Below, one piece after another: positions 1 to 11,557 of a DNA stretch of 64,000 nucleotides; positions within the stretch are counted from its first letter, which is position 1, and each line of letters opens with the position of its first letter. The translations under genes and the position numbers were made by a program. The notes beneath the pieces are model-generated. The model was not told the origin of the DNA, made no database searches, and saw nothing but the letters and a program-made list of their open reading frames with translations. The stretch lies in contig NW_026570241.1 in NCBI RefSeq assembly GCF_019649055.1, positions 1,130,501 through 1,194,500 of the forward strand, given 5' to 3'. Source of the stretch: Paramacrobiotus metropolitanus (lineage: Eukaryota > Tardigrada > Eutardigrada > Parachela > Macrobiotidae).

Positions 1-515
1 ACATCGCAAATTTTATTCGATAAATGCTGTCATTTCTACATTCATTTAATGCGCCTTCCGTATGGTTATATCACAACACTCGTATAGTAATTCAACGGTT
101 ATTAAAAACGAGATAGCATATAGCGCGCTTTAAGTCATTAGTGACCTTTGGCTATACAGTTTAGAGAAAAGTGCCCCTATAATGTTGTTTCTCTTACCAC
201 ACACTAATAATATTTTTCATGAATTCTTCGATATTTGTAGCAGCCGGTAAGTTTTTTTTATGTTTGAAACATCCAGTTACTTATTCGTGGCCAAGAGTTT
301 TGCGGCGCAAATTCTGTTAAAAACTTGAACGAAAAAATGACAGCGCTGGATCACTAACTGACAAAATACGGGACACAAAAAGTTTTAAAATCTTTGCATT
401 TTCAGTAATCTTGAATACGTGGGTGAGCTGTAGCTTAAAATTTACAGTGAAAGCGATCTACAAATGCAAGTACAAGACATACGGAAGTATAGATGTAAGT
501 TGAAAAATTTTTCAG
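1..515. other. No gene recognised (window edge)
   Basis: AT-rich sequence upstream of the first recognisable exon of three-TM copy 1. The conserved first exon seen in copies 2 and 4, ending in a G-I-W-G-L motif, was not found here. It may lie outside the window or be lost. Confidence 0.4.
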
Positions 516-1146
516 GTTCGCCGGATGACAGTGGCCGCATTACGTCTGGGAATGTCAGCATGCAGGCTCCCGTCGATCAAGATGACATCTTTAAATGGGT
601 TAGTCCATGGGAAACATGGCCGGACTGCGATGAACTGCAGCATTCAGATCGTCCGGAAACAGTGTTGCGCAAGCTCTGCTTTGGCGTTGTCTGCGAAATG
701 GGTAGATTAAATAATCAAAGATTCTCTAATATTATACAATTAAAATGTGCAGTCTGTTGGTTTTGTTTTGTAATCCGTTTTCCCTTCTTGACAGTTCTTG
801 TAGAGCAGTAAGCTAAAATATTCCCGTTTATTTAAATTAACCACTCATTCCATACTTATGACTCGATTTCCTTGCATCATAGAGGTGGCCCACACCCAGA
901 CAATATTGTAAACGTATAGTTGGATGGAGAAAGACGGAGCCCCTTTGGAGAATGTCGGTTTTGGCAATAAGCGGCGGCGTCTTTCAGCTTGTAGGTTTGC
1001 TGACTGTGCTCGCCGGCGGAGTTGAGCGGTCTGGGTGGGTTGCGGTTGGATGCTTCGTTTTCTTAATCGCCTTTATAATGTCGTGGACTTACTTATCCAT
1101 TGTAGCGAGTAAACTCCACATTCTCATCAGTGCGATTTCTTGGTAG
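516..1146 (+). pseudogene. Three-TM family copy 1, exons 2-3, probably frameshifted
   Basis: Exon 2 (516-701, 186 bp) starts after a TTTTTCAG acceptor and encodes the family signature S-P-D-D-S-G-R-I-T-S-G-N-V-S-M-Q-A-P, then a D-R-P-E-T-V-L-R-K-L-C block. Exon 3 (about 883-1146) encodes C-K-R-I-V-G-W, two hydrophobic helices and the family C-terminus ending I-S-W-stop. Joining the two at the conserved phase-1 junction runs into TAA after nine codons; the C-K-R-I-V-G-W frame is shifted relative to it. Exon 3 is 264 bp against 266 or 269 bp in other copies. No exon 1 is visible. It resembles copy 3 most (subfamily with D-D-x-G-R-I-T-S). Either a frameshifted pseudogene or a gene with a different acceptor. 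Function is unknown. Confidence 0.6.
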
Positions 1147-1413
1147 AAATGAAGATTTTATCAGCCTTTGCATTTGATGAAATATCCTTGGCGGCCTTGC
1201 TTATTGGTGTACTTTTATTAAATATCTGATATTGATATTTGTTTTAATATTTCGCTTCCTTACGATGATTTATTAAGATTTTGAACATGCTGTGTTTGAG
1301 TCATTATTTATAAGCTGTTCATGCATACTTTATTATGTCTACTTCAACTTTTCTTCCTACAAAATTAAGTACAATAGAAGCAACGTTTTTGCACTTTTGC
1401 GCTCGGCTGTCGT

Positions 1414-1584
1414 GCTCCCGGTGGAGCCGTTCAGGGAACAGCTCCACCGGGAGCAAATTAAGATTATTTCATTTATTTATTTTGTTCTCAGACTGCACGT
1501 GACTGTTGTTTGCTAATGCCGTCTGGGGCGATGTTCTGTTGATTGTTTCTTAATTTGCTATGCGCCCGGAATTTTCCGGGCGCA
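1414..1584. repeat. Pair of GC-rich hairpins, possible MITE relic
   Basis: Two inverted repeats sit 106 bp apart in AT-rich sequence. One has 14-bp arms reading GCTCCCGGTGGAGC at 1414-1427 and its complement at 1441-1454. The other has 11-bp arms at 1561-1584 around TGCGCCCGGAA. Related sequence (CAGCTCCACTGGGAGC) follows the endonuclease fragment near 58975, which suggests a shared repeat tail. No target duplication was seen. Confidence 0.4.
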
Positions 1585-2494
1585 CGGACGTGATCTAAAA
1601 CATTTTTGTCGAACCGAAAGACTCGTGAATAGAAGGAACGCGTCGCTGAAATATCTTTTTGCCCTAAATAGGGAGTAAAATTTGCGCACAAAGGATTCGG
1701 TTTCTGACGAGTACAACCGTAAAAAAGCGGCGGCAAAAGATAGCAGAGTAAGTACGTAGTAGCTGTACTTCATCGAACAAACATATTAAACAATACTAGT
1801 TGACCCCGCGCAAACTGCGCGGAATGAATCGGCGATGAACTGAATCTTGGAAAAACCACAAACCTACGATTACAAATTTATCTTTAGTAATACTGAGCGA
1901 AGCGTAGAACAATAATAAATCACTTTTATTGGCATGAGAATTTGGCCAATACCTACTTCGTTGGCTATATTTGGATGGCTATTGTCTATTATTATTTTTT
2001 AAACATACATTTCTTACACAATCTCAAGAAACTTCACTTATTACACAGCATCAACTGACTCATGCGGTTGGCTATTATAAATCATACTACTCTAGGCTTT
2101 GGTCATACTGTATTGACAGTCCACCAGTACCAGTGCCACTATTGTACGACTACCAGCACCAATACCATTAATTAACTAGAATTACCCCAACAAATCATAC
2201 AAGGATTTTTCAAAAGTGACAAATTTTTCAACCTAGCCAAAAAAACTTAAGATGGTTTAAAGCCTTAACCAGGCTTAAAACTGAGTTATGAGCACCCACG
2301 ACAGGTTAATAGAAAAGGTTACAAAACTTAAATGCTTAAGAAAAAAGGAAGCATAATACTATTTATACTTAAGTTAATCAATGCAGTGAGTGTATAACGG
2401 AAATCAAATGATACCATTATACTTCCGATATAATGAACCGGAGAAAGTATGTGTACGAAGAAAGAATGTATACGGAGAAAGAATGATTTCAAAA

Positions 2495-2530
2495 GGTAAA
2501 CAAGGTAAACAAGGTAAACAAGGTAAACAA
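2495..2530 (+). repeat. (GGTAAACAA)4 tandem repeat
   Basis: Four exact units of GGTAAACAA lie head to tail, followed by a degenerate unit. The 9-bp period keeps frame, producing a fortuitous ORF with G-K-Q repeats. Confidence 0.9.
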
Positions 2531-2875
2531 GGTTTCCGCAAGGTAAACATTTACTGGGAGCAGCGAATTTCGCCACTCGAGTGGACTTTCGTGTATTTGT
2601 TTATTTATCGACTACTGCATAGTTGCACTAACATCATCCGGATCTGTGGCATACCATGAGTGTTATCGATCATGTCTCATTTGGTGTTTGCTTACACTTA
2701 ACACCCCGGTGCCAGGATCGTTAACACAGCCTAGCATTCTCAGTGCATGGATTATAATTTGACGGACCTTCTAGGTACGTATACGGTATAATCTTACGGA
2801 AAATGGCAGAATTTCCTTATATTAAATAATAAATGCTTGTAATTTTGCCAGTATTCGTTGACGCAGGACACAGAG

Positions 2876-4220
2876 ATGCCTTCAACTGCAATAATTAACA
2901 GTATAACCCTTCAAAAACCGAAGCCAGAGACTGGCGATAACAGACGAGGATTATGGAATTCAGTCAAAGGCTACGCGTGCAAAGTGCAGGAAATGGCCTA
3001 TAGCAAGGTCTGCAGAATATTTAAGGAAGACAAGAAATCGGAAGAAACTGGTCCGAACCGCGTGCAGATGGACATAATGCGATGCATACCATCTGGTGTG
3101 CGGAGCTGCTGCAGCGTTTTTGCTGAAGGCTGCGCCTGGATCTGTTGCTTGTTGATGGTCCTTAACGTTGTGCCCGCCATTGGAATGGGTATCTGGGGAC
3201 TTAATTATCAAGCTCGACACTGTGCGTTCAGTTAAGCAAATCAGCACTGTGCAAACTGTTCGTTTTTGCTTACATTCTTTCCCTGTGAGGTCATCCTGGC
3301 AGGAGGACGGCCTTCTTTACATTAAGCGTTACCGTGCAATAGCAGATGCTCGTTAAATTCGCTGACCTTTAAAAAAGCAACGCATTGCTCATGTTACTTC
3401 GCTTCGCTGAAATGCACTGTACGTATACTTTGTAGTAGTGTAACGTGAGTTGTTATGAAATCGCCTGCACTACTCGGCTGCATTAGCAAGTTTTAATATT
3501 CCAAGAATCCAGTTGAATGATCTTTAGGTACGCCGGATTCCAGCGGTCGGATTACTGCAGGAAATGTCAGCATGGAAGCTCCTGTCAGGCAGAGTGATGT
3601 ATTTAAATGGCTTGACCCAACGAATGGACTGGATGATGCTGACACTCTGCATGCATGGGATCGCCCGGAGACTGTTTTGCGCAAACTTTGCTTTGAAGTG
3701 GTTTGCGAACATGGTAAATATAATTAAATACGCGTGTCTGATGCTTATGAAACGTGGTTGGCGAAGCTAAACATTATTACTCTAGATACAGATATAGGAG
3801 TATATTTATATAGAAGGTATAGAAGTACTGATATGCTGCAGTGAAGAGCGACCAAACGTCCATCGTTTCATTTAGTTTCAAAACGTTATTGCACGTTTTG
3901 CTGCTCATAACTTATTTCCATCCAAATTGTACCGATCTTGTTTTTAAATCACAGATGAAAAGCACGGCCAGTTTATACAGACGCTATGTATGCGCGTAAT
4001 CGGCTGGAAAGAAGCGTCGCACCTGTGGGGAGCATCCGTCGCCGTAATAGTCTGCGGCGCTTCTCAGATCATGGGTATGGTTATCCTTGCGTTGGAGAAG
4101 TACTGCGGTGGCGCTATGGCTGGACTGTGGTTATTTTTTATTGGCTTCGCAATTTCGCTGATTTACTATTGCCTCATAGCGGGCGAAATCCACATTTACA
4201 TCAAAGCACTTTCCTGGTAG
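2876..4220 (+). CDS. Three-TM family protein, copy 2 (complete)
   Basis: Three exons: 2876-3221 (346 bp), 3528-3713 (186 bp) and 3955-4220 (266 bp), total 798 bp or 265 codons plus stop. Each junction has GT-AG ends and is frame-consistent. I chose the ATG at 2876 (M-P-S-T-A-I) because copy 4 starts identically. Residues 1-75 are basic and polar. A cysteine-rich stretch (S-C-C-S-V-F-A-E-G-C) leads into a first hydrophobic helix ending M-G-I-W-G-L. Exon 2 encodes a hydrophilic loop with G-N-V-S-M (an N-x-S glycosylation site), F-K-W-L-D and R-P-E-T-V-L-R-K-L-C. Exon 3 encodes G-W-K-E and two more helices, ending A-L-S-W. A membrane protein is inferred. I do not recognise the family. Copies share flanking sequence, so the whole unit was duplicated. 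Confidence 0.8.
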
Positions 4221-6080
4221 AAATCCAGCAATGTTTTTGATATTGTTTTGCTAATTTGCTTAAGTGTCATGCACATCAGTCTGTACCTATGTAAATAGCA
4301 CAAGAAACTTTATTCGGAAAGGATGTTGATGTACATGTACAATGCCTTTGTTTAAAGCTCTAAAATATGTTCGAAAAATTCTATTTACAACGTTAGTGTA
4401 CATGCAGCTTTTATTTACAGTGCAAGGTACGTCAGAGCTTCACACTCACAGAAGCACTGCAAACACACTTTTCCGAACACACAACTCTCAGTGGTTGTAG
4501 ATAATTTAATAAAACGAATTACGGCATCATATGGCAGCGTCGAAATTTCAGAAGCAAATTAAACATAGCATTATGTCATGAGCGACGATTGAGCGTTAAA
4601 AAATGATAATAGGATGACTAATTGACGATTCTCGCCAGGATGGTACCCTGTGGCGGTTGGCAGCCGTGCGCCTACGGTGCGCCGGGAAGTCATCGTAGGC
4701 CCATAACAACAAGCGCTTATCCCGGCACTTTTTAAACAGCGCGCGTTCGCAAACCATGTTGTTGGTTAATTGGGCAGATACATGAAAATTTACAAAAAAC
4801 CATCCTCTGCAAACGAGGAAAAAATGTGTGATAAAAATGTTTACGGTATTTTTAAATTTAGCGCTGGCGTTGTGGCCACTTCAATGCATTACCGCCTCGA
4901 AAATTCTAGCACACGAACAGAAACAGAGCGAATGCATAATTCTCCTGTTGGCGCACTCCAAAATCCCTGTTTGTTAGTGACGTCAAAATGACACACTGCC
5001 AGTCTGCAGTCTCGACGAGAATCACGAATACTCTTGCGCAGAACACTCTTGCGCGATGCGTTGAAACTGCCTGTTAGTTTCTCTCGTTCGTACTCGTACT
5101 CTGTACAGTAGATGTTCATGTGCAAAAATGGCTTCGACATTCTTTAGTTGTCCTTTAGCAGGGCAAAAGCATAAGGACCAAACAACTGCCAGTAAAACCG
5201 GAAAAGCTGTCAAAAATATGCAAATAAAAGCTTGTGTGTTGTCGCTCTGTACCCAATGATTATGCTGGATTAGCCTCGATAGGCAGAAATCTGCAATACA
5301 GTCTAAAAGCTACCCTACTGTGTAGTGTATAGAAGCAGTACAATAATGTTCTATGTGACCTGATGCAGCAGAATTCATTACCGGCGCAAGTTTTTACAAG
5401 TATTTACTTACTGGCAATTGGAGAGTTTTATTATACTTATTACCATCGATTTTTGGCGTCAACGTAAGCAAAAAATTTTGTTCGACTCACCTGAGTATTG
5501 TCGATTTACAGAAGGCAGCGACCATTAACTGTATTTCGGCACAATCTTTAATAATTTCTCGTCTGGACAACACGACGTATTGTCCATGACTTTATTTATA
5601 TTAATTTACCAAAATGTAGTTCTTTACGGTTTAGTGGAAGGCACATATTTTCCGCAGTAACCATTATTAACCGATCAAGTTATGCCGAAAGCGGCAAGGG
5701 AGAATGGAGTGCGGCAAAAGTAAGGTGACAGAAGCGAAGATGAAGCCCGCGTTTCACGACCTTTTATCCAAATTATTGATACCGGATAACAAATAACACG
5801 CCGCAAAACCGGCAAAATATTTCAGGGCAAATTATGGATCATTCTACTCTGCACTTAGCATTCAGAAGTCCTGTGGTTTCTTCATCCGATGCAGTGTTGG
5901 TAACAGAACCTCGCTGATGGCATTCAATGTTGAAGTTGAACTCGCACTGGCAATAGAAATGCGGAATCTGCGCTACTGACTCACTACCAATCTCGACACT
6001 GTAATTTTATCAAGCAGGCTCGTGAATTACAATTATCGACCGAAGCGTAGCGAAGGTCCTCTATGTTCAGCGTTAATGAA
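4221..6080. other. Intergenic, no gene seen
   Basis: Only short, non-homologous ORFs occur. The part from about 5230 to 5400 is recognisably related to 18190-18370, downstream of copy 5. It therefore seems to be duplicated 3' flank of the three-TM unit. Confidence 0.5.
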
Positions 6081-6634
6081 AAATGTGGTGTCTGTCGGTC
6101 ACCGCCACCTAATGCACGTGCGCACGGTCACCGTACTGCCATTCGCACATGCGCGCTCGCTGTATATACTCAAGCCGCATGGAAAATGTGGTGTCTGTCG
6201 GTCACCGCCACCTAATGCACGTGCGCACGGTCACCGTACTGCCATCTGCACATGCGCGCTGGCCGTATATACTCAAGCCGCATGGAAAATGTGGTGTCTG
6301 TCGGTCACCGCCACCTAATGCACGTGCGCACGGTCACCGTACTGCCATTTGCACATGCGCGCTGGCCGTATATACTCAAGCCGCATGGAAAATGTGGTGT
6401 CTGTCGGTCACCGCCACCTAATGCACGTGCGCACGGTCACCGTACTGCCATTTGCACATGCGCACTGGCCGTATATACTCAAGCCGCATGGAAAATGTCG
6501 TGTCTGTCGGTCACCGCCACCTAATGCACGTGCGCACGGTCACCGTACTGCCATTTGCACATGCGCGCTGGCCGTATACACTCAGGCCGCATGGAAAATG
6601 TGGTTTCTGTCGGTCACTACCACCTAATGCACGA
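6081..6634. repeat. 103-bp tandem (satellite-like) repeat, 5.4 copies
   Basis: Units begin at 6081, 6184, 6287, 6390, 6493 and 6596 (partial). Each is exactly 103 bp and nearly identical, with a few substitutions such as the TGTCGTG variant in the fifth unit. Each unit contains CACGTGCGCACGGTCACCG and TATATACTCAAGCCGCATGG. Because 103 is not a multiple of three, the overlapping ORFs of about 90 codons are frame-rotated readings of one repeat and not genes. Confidence 0.95.
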
Positions 6635-7895
6635 ATGTAAGGTTATTCTACTTTAAAAGGTTATTGTATGCTGGCCCTAGGTACTCATGCAAACTGTTAC
6701 GTTCGTCGGACGTTTCCACTTTCCACCCACTACACTGGTGCGCGGAAGCCGTACAGACTCTAGGCTTATCGAATTTTCCCAAAAATACATATTAATTTTA
6801 GTGCACCATATACTGTTGTATTCATGGAATCGGTGTAAAAAAACGTTTTATACCGTATACAATTAACTACCAACATTTATGAACAATAATTATCCCATAC
6901 GTCACCGGTGCACGAGAACACAAGTGTGCACCGAACACTGGTGGATAAATAACTTTATTTTACTCTTTACCCTACGCTTAGGTCATGCAGTGCCCGCAAA
7001 AGGCGAGTGCACTTTCCTAGTAATTATGGTATGGCTATCCTTGTTTGCGTCTTCCACGCTTGACCAGCGAGATGGGTTTCGTTGTACCGCTAACGCTATA
7101 TGAACAAACAATTTTGTGAAGTTGTATGCCAAAAAAACGTAAAACATCAACTTCTCGTTAATTTTCCGTTTGATAAATATCGAAGCAAACGCAAAACTAT
7201 AAACGCTTTACGGTGTGAAAATTGTTTTTTTATTTTCATACGAAGAAAAAGTCAGATAAAGCAATTAATGAAGTAGCAAATACCGCGTATATGCTCAAGA
7301 AACGAGAACTCCCCAAACGTAAAGCAATAGAATAAGTAGCAGACTGGGCAGTATACGAGTACTCCCACTTAGGTATAGAAGTACTTCGATTTGCTCCGTC
7401 ATGGGATCACTTATACTTTACGGTGCAGCTATCAGATCACTCAGCACTCGATATCAGATCAGCAAGTTTTTCAAACGACATTAGGGTGGGCTCTAATTAC
7501 GGGGGGCGGCTTGTATTATGAGGTGGGGGGGGGGTTCAAATTCGATAATTGCGGTAATAAAAATTTGAATAAAATCTGTTACTTCCCGGACGTTTCCTTA
7601 CATTGATACAGTACAATGAATACATTTTCCGCATTGCAGTAATCGCACTATGACTGCAGTCTTTTGTGGGACCCCAGGTTTTCATTGTTGTGGCGGACAG
7701 TCTTAAAGGCCAACAGAAAAAATTAGACACTTAGGGGCCGTGCCCGTAACATTCGACATTGTACAATATGGCACCTAACATGTTATGTACCGCACACATT
7801 CCGAACAACGTCTGGTCGCACCAAGAGACATCTACATTATAATTAGGTAACCGTACCGCGACCACATAAAAAATCCATTCTGGAAAGCATTATTC
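6635..7895. other. Intergenic, no gene seen
   Basis: AT-rich with no recognisable exon. It contains a short G run at about 7524-7533. It precedes the truncated exon 1 of copy 3. Confidence 0.5.
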
Positions 7896-9174
7896 ACTGC
7901 GGCAATGGGAATTTGGGGACTGCATTATCAATACCGACACTGTAAGTTTGTCCGGCGAAACCGTAAATGGGAAGTAACAGATTTTATTCAAATTTTGTTT
8001 TGGTTATGCGTGCTTCTAACAGTAAGCTAGCCCTTTTCGCGTCCGATCACTTCGGCCGCGTTACATTTCGGCAGCACAGGTTCACTTCGGCCAACGTTCA
8101 TTTCGGCCGTGGCTCACTTCGGCCGACACTTAATTCGGCCAAAGCTCATTTCGGCAGCTGGACATTTCGACCATTTTAGGTTTTCTTGGTTTTCCTTATG
8201 TTTCTTAGGTTTCTAAAGTTTCTTAAACGCGGCCCTTCGCTGTCACTTTTTTTGATTCTACGGTTTAAAGTTTCCGACAAATTTCTATCGAAAGTAACGT
8301 TTTGTAAATTATTCCAAAATGGGCGTCGGCCGAAATGTACTATGGCCGAAGTGATCGGCGGCCGAACTGAATGACGGCCGAACTGAATGACGGCCGAAGT
8401 GAATGGCGGCCGAAAAACTTTGGCCGAAATAAACGCGGCCGAAATGAAAACGGCCGAAGTGATCGGTAGCCTGCCCGCAGAAGGAAATCTAGGAATATTG
8501 AACTCTTTTTCAAAAGTATCTCCTTTAGGTTCGCCGGATATTAATGGCCGTATTACGTCTGGAAATGTCAGCATGCAGGCTCCTGTCGAGCAAGAGGATG
8601 TCTTTAAATGGATAAGTCCAGAACAAGAAATGCAGGATTACCCGGACTTTGATAACCTGCAATACTCAGATCGTCCCGAAACCATTTTGCGCAAACTCTG
8701 CTATTCCGTTGTCTGCCAACCGAGTAGGTTTTAGTGTTTTAGTAATAACAAATTCCAACGATACAGCTCATTATAGACTTACGATGTATTATTTTTTTCC
8801 GACTACCGAGGTTTTATTCAAAGATGAGTAAGCTTCGGTGCAGACAGTCAGTGTGTTTAAGGTGCTTGTGCACATTCAGTCTTCATCAGTTTTCTAACAT
8901 AACAGAGGAGACCCATAGCAAACTGAGAGCGGGACCTTGTAAACGCGCAATTGGATGGAGACAAGCGACGCCTCTTGAGGTACCATCGGTCACCGTAATA
9001 GTGTGCGGTGTGTATGAAATCGTGGGCTTGGTGTTCCTCACTGTACCCTGCCTCAACCAAGGGGACTGCGCGATAATTGGATTAATCTCTGTTGTTTTTG
9101 GGTGTTTCTTTTCATTGCCTGGATTGTATTGTATTGCAAGTAGCCTGTATGTCTTCATCAGCGCTCCTTCCTAG
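7868..9174 (+). CDS. Three-TM family protein, copy 3 (5'-truncated exon 1)
   Basis: The end of exon 1 is present at about 7868-7941, encoding A-A-M-G-I-W-G-L-H-Y-Q-Y-R-H before a GTAAGT donor. The N-terminal part of exon 1 could not be found upstream. Exon 2 is 8529-8723 (195 bp) and exon 3 is 8906-9174 (269 bp). The exon 2/3 junction is in frame and exons 2-3 are open to the TAG at 9172-9174. Exon 2 carries S-P-D-I-N-G-R-I-T-S-G-N-V-S-M-Q-A-P and R-P-E-T-I-L-R-K-L-C. Exon 3 carries C-K-R-A-I-G-W-R and two hydrophobic helices. Intron 1 contains the foldback element at 8043-8466. The copy is either a 5'-truncated pseudogene or has an unrecognised diverged start. Confidence 0.55.
8043..8466. 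repeat. Foldback element built of TTCGGCC subrepeats
   Basis: The left arm (8043-8172) is an array of units reading roughly CACTTCGGCC or CATTTCGGCC spaced about 14-18 bp apart. The right arm (8325-8466) carries the same units as complement (GGCCGAAGTGA, GGCCGAAATGA). The outer ends are CCGATCACTTCGGCC and GGCCGAAGTGATCGG. The middle, about 150 bp, is unrelated AT-rich sequence. This is the layout of a foldback-type transposable element. No clear target duplication was found. It lies in intron 1 of three-TM copy 3. Confidence 0.8.
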
Positions 9175-9440
9175 TAACGTTTAAAACTTCGGTGAAGTCA
9201 TATATACAGAACTGGGATGCAATTCTAATATTTTGACTATCCGTGGACTTCTTCGTCCTGATGATGATAATTGTCCTAATGTGGAAATCATAAATTAGTT
9301 AATTAGATTTTCTTGTGCTGGAATGCTTTTTGCAAGCGGCTCTTGCTATTTTATTTTGCTCTAATGCAATAGTTTCTTCGGAATTAAAGACGAATTACAA
9401 TAACAGAGAGTACGCTCAAAGTCCTGCATTCCGTTCGCGC

Positions 9441-9890
9441 TGTTAGAGGCACGACAGCCTGCGTGATAGATACGCCACTTCGCGTATGCGTATCACTGCA
9501 CACATGCTGATTCGCCCTCTCTTGTACGTACGTGAGTAGCTGCACTGCACTCTCCGCCTAGCGGATCTACCGCCAGCGCACTCACTGAGCATACTTGCTC
9601 TCTCGCTCCTCTCTCTCGCTGTATGACTCAGCGCATATACGCTCGCGTTGGATACGAGTCCAGTCTGCGCACACACATTCCATGTGTCTGGACAGCGTGA
9701 CGCCGTTGCCGCCAGCACATTCTATTCTCTACATTTCATTACGCTCTAGAACTAGCTCGCAGCAACTCGACTTGCTGATTTCCGCCAGACATTGGCTTTG
9801 TTGTGCTTTTTCCCCGCAATCACGCGGTATTTGCTCCACTTTATTTGTACAATAAAGGCACCTGTGAGCTCTCTGTGCTTGCCTGTCACA
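9441..9890 (+). mobile_element. Solo LTR 1 with 4-bp target duplication
   Basis: A 450-bp unit begins TGTTAGAGG and ends TGTCACA, with TG...CA termini, and is flanked by GCGC on both sides (9437-9440 and 9891-9894). It contains ACAATAAAGG, a likely polyadenylation signal, near its 3' third. It aligns along its length with 10333-10781. The 4-bp duplication and TG..CA ends suit a Ty3/gypsy-like LTR. Internal retrotransposon sequence is absent, so it is a solo LTR left by recombination. Confidence 0.85.
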
Positions 9891-10332
9891 GCGCTATTCT
9901 TCAAAACGGCGGAATAAGGTAGATATGCAGTTAAATGATTTATTTCGCAAACTTTCACCTTTCTCGAATCGCTACTCGTGGTCAAGCTTGGGACACTTGT
10001 AAAAAGCTACAAATATATTTTACACAACTCGATACGTGTCAACCGACCCAATGAAATCAAGTCATGCATATATCCTATCATTATAATTCGGCAATATTCC
10101 CGAATTCCAAACATTATGCGAGCGATTTGGCAATGATCCCTCTGAGCAACAAAACGCCTTCGATGGAGCTTTACTACATGATGCAGTGCATAGACATTTT
10201 GTCGGTGTTCTTTCTTGGGAGTACGTAAAACGTAATCTACATTAATTCTCCGTATTCTGATTTTGATGATTGCTCAGGTTTTGAAACCATGAATTAAACT
10301 TTGATTGTGTAGCATAATTTTTTTAAAAGGTT
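9891..10332. other. Spacer between the two solo LTRs
   Basis: About 440 bp of AT-rich sequence with no retrotransposon coding region. The two LTRs have different target duplications, so this is host sequence and not the inside of one element. Confidence 0.7.
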
Positions 10333-10781
10333 TGTCAGAGATGGCAGCCTGCGCCTGGTGCGTACGGTCCACACAGGACGTACTTGCACCCATTGCATGC
10401 CGCTATCGCCTCTCTCGCCGTACGTACGTGTGCTGCTGCTGCACTGACTCATCCGCTGAAGCGGATATACGCAGCGCACACACTGAGCAGTACTTGCTCT
10501 CTCGTTCCTCTTTCGCAGTACTACTCAGCGTTCATACGCTCGCGTTGGATTGAGTCCAGTCTGCGCATCATCACACAGCTGACGCATCTGGCCTGCAGCA
10601 CGCACGTGGTCGCAGCCAGCATTCTTCAACGCCTTGGTAGACGCTCAAGAACCCTTTAGCACACACTTGCTAGATTTGGCCATCAGCGCCTTTGTTCTTG
10701 CTTCCCTGCTATTACGCAGTATTGTTCCCCTTTATTTGTCAATAAAGCTCACTCGTGATCTCCTCGCCAGAGTCTGTTACA
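10333..10781 (+). mobile_element. Solo LTR 2 with 4-bp target duplication
   Basis: A 449-bp unit begins TGTCAGAG and ends TGTTACA. It is flanked by GGTT at 10329-10332 and 10782-10785. It contains CAATAAAGCTC aligned with the AATAAA region of LTR 1. Shared landmarks include CAGCCTGCG near the start, ACGTACGTG, and CGCTCGCGTTGGAT. Divergence from LTR 1 is considerable, so the two insertions are old or of different subfamilies. Confidence 0.85.
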
Positions 10782-11557
10782 GGTTTATGGAATATTTTAA
10801 CAAAGCATGGCAAATTGCCGTAAGGTTCGCCTCGATCTGCTCACACTCACCTCCATACATTTCATTCAATATTAATATTTTGGAAAATAATAATATCGAC
10901 AGTTACTGCGTATCCAGACCTAAACCTTTCCTCTTTAATTAACAATCTTCGTACAAGGCGGAACGATAACTGAGAACGTACAAATACCAGATTTTCTATT
11001 TTAGAAAAAGAAAATTTCAGAATCTAACCTAGTTTATAATAAAAGGCCCCACTTAACCCACGAGCCGTTAGTAAAAAGCATTATAACGCTTACCTTATCA
11101 CTTTCGAATCAAGTATGCTATCAGAAATACCAGAAAGGAGACGAAGCATGTATGTTAACCGCCGCAACGAATGACAGTCATAACGGAAGTGCTAGTACAC
11201 AAAACCATGATATTTTTGAGACAATGGGACGTGCAATGAATATATGCTAAAAGCCATGCCAGATAAACATTTACTGGAAGCAGCAGCATTTGCCACCAGA
11301 GCGTATTTGTTTATTTTTCGACAACTGCAAGCTTGCGATGAAATTATCTGCGGCATACCGGGAGTGTTATTGATCATGCCGCAGTTGGCATTAGTGTGCG
11401 CATCGGCGTTAGTAGCGCTAGCAGGGCCCAACATTTGCACTGTTCAAATGGTAATTTAGCAGATCTTTTACAGATTTGCAGAAAATTAAAAAATTCTTTT
11501 AGATTTAGCAGTAAAACGTTTATATTTTTGGTATTCGTCGTTGTTTTGGACAAAGGA
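10782..11557. other. Flank upstream of copy 4
   Basis: No exon recognised. The interval 11260-11405 is related to 2538-2700 in front of copy 2 (shared ATAAACATTTACTGG and GTGTTATTGATCATG-like blocks). It is a candidate shared promoter or 5' flank. Confidence 0.5.

Larger units (their letters stand above)
1147..2875. other. Intergenic, with hairpins and a short tandem repeat
   Basis: No coding exon is recognised. The stretch holds two GC-rich hairpins (1414-1454 and 1561-1584) and a 9-bp tandem repeat (2495-2530). Sequence from about 2538 to 2700 is related to 11260-11405 upstream of copy 4, so it is probably duplicated 5' flank or promoter of the three-TM genes. Confidence 0.5.

Noticed and set aside
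6022-6640. Chain of overlapping ORFs of 62-98 codons on the plus strand
   Set aside because: They are frame-rotated readings of the 103-bp tandem repeat, each ending one unit after the last.
7500-7560. Possible tRNA (GGTTCAAATTC resembling a B box)
   Set aside because: No matching A box or cloverleaf arms could be drawn; it sits beside a simple G run.
8176-8574. 132-codon minus-strand ORF
   Set aside because: Most of it translates the TTCGGCC subrepeats of the foldback element and antisense exon 2.
9443-10942. Several ORFs of 60-100 codons rich in S, R and L
   Set aside because: They lie inside the two solo LTRs and are not conserved in frame between them.
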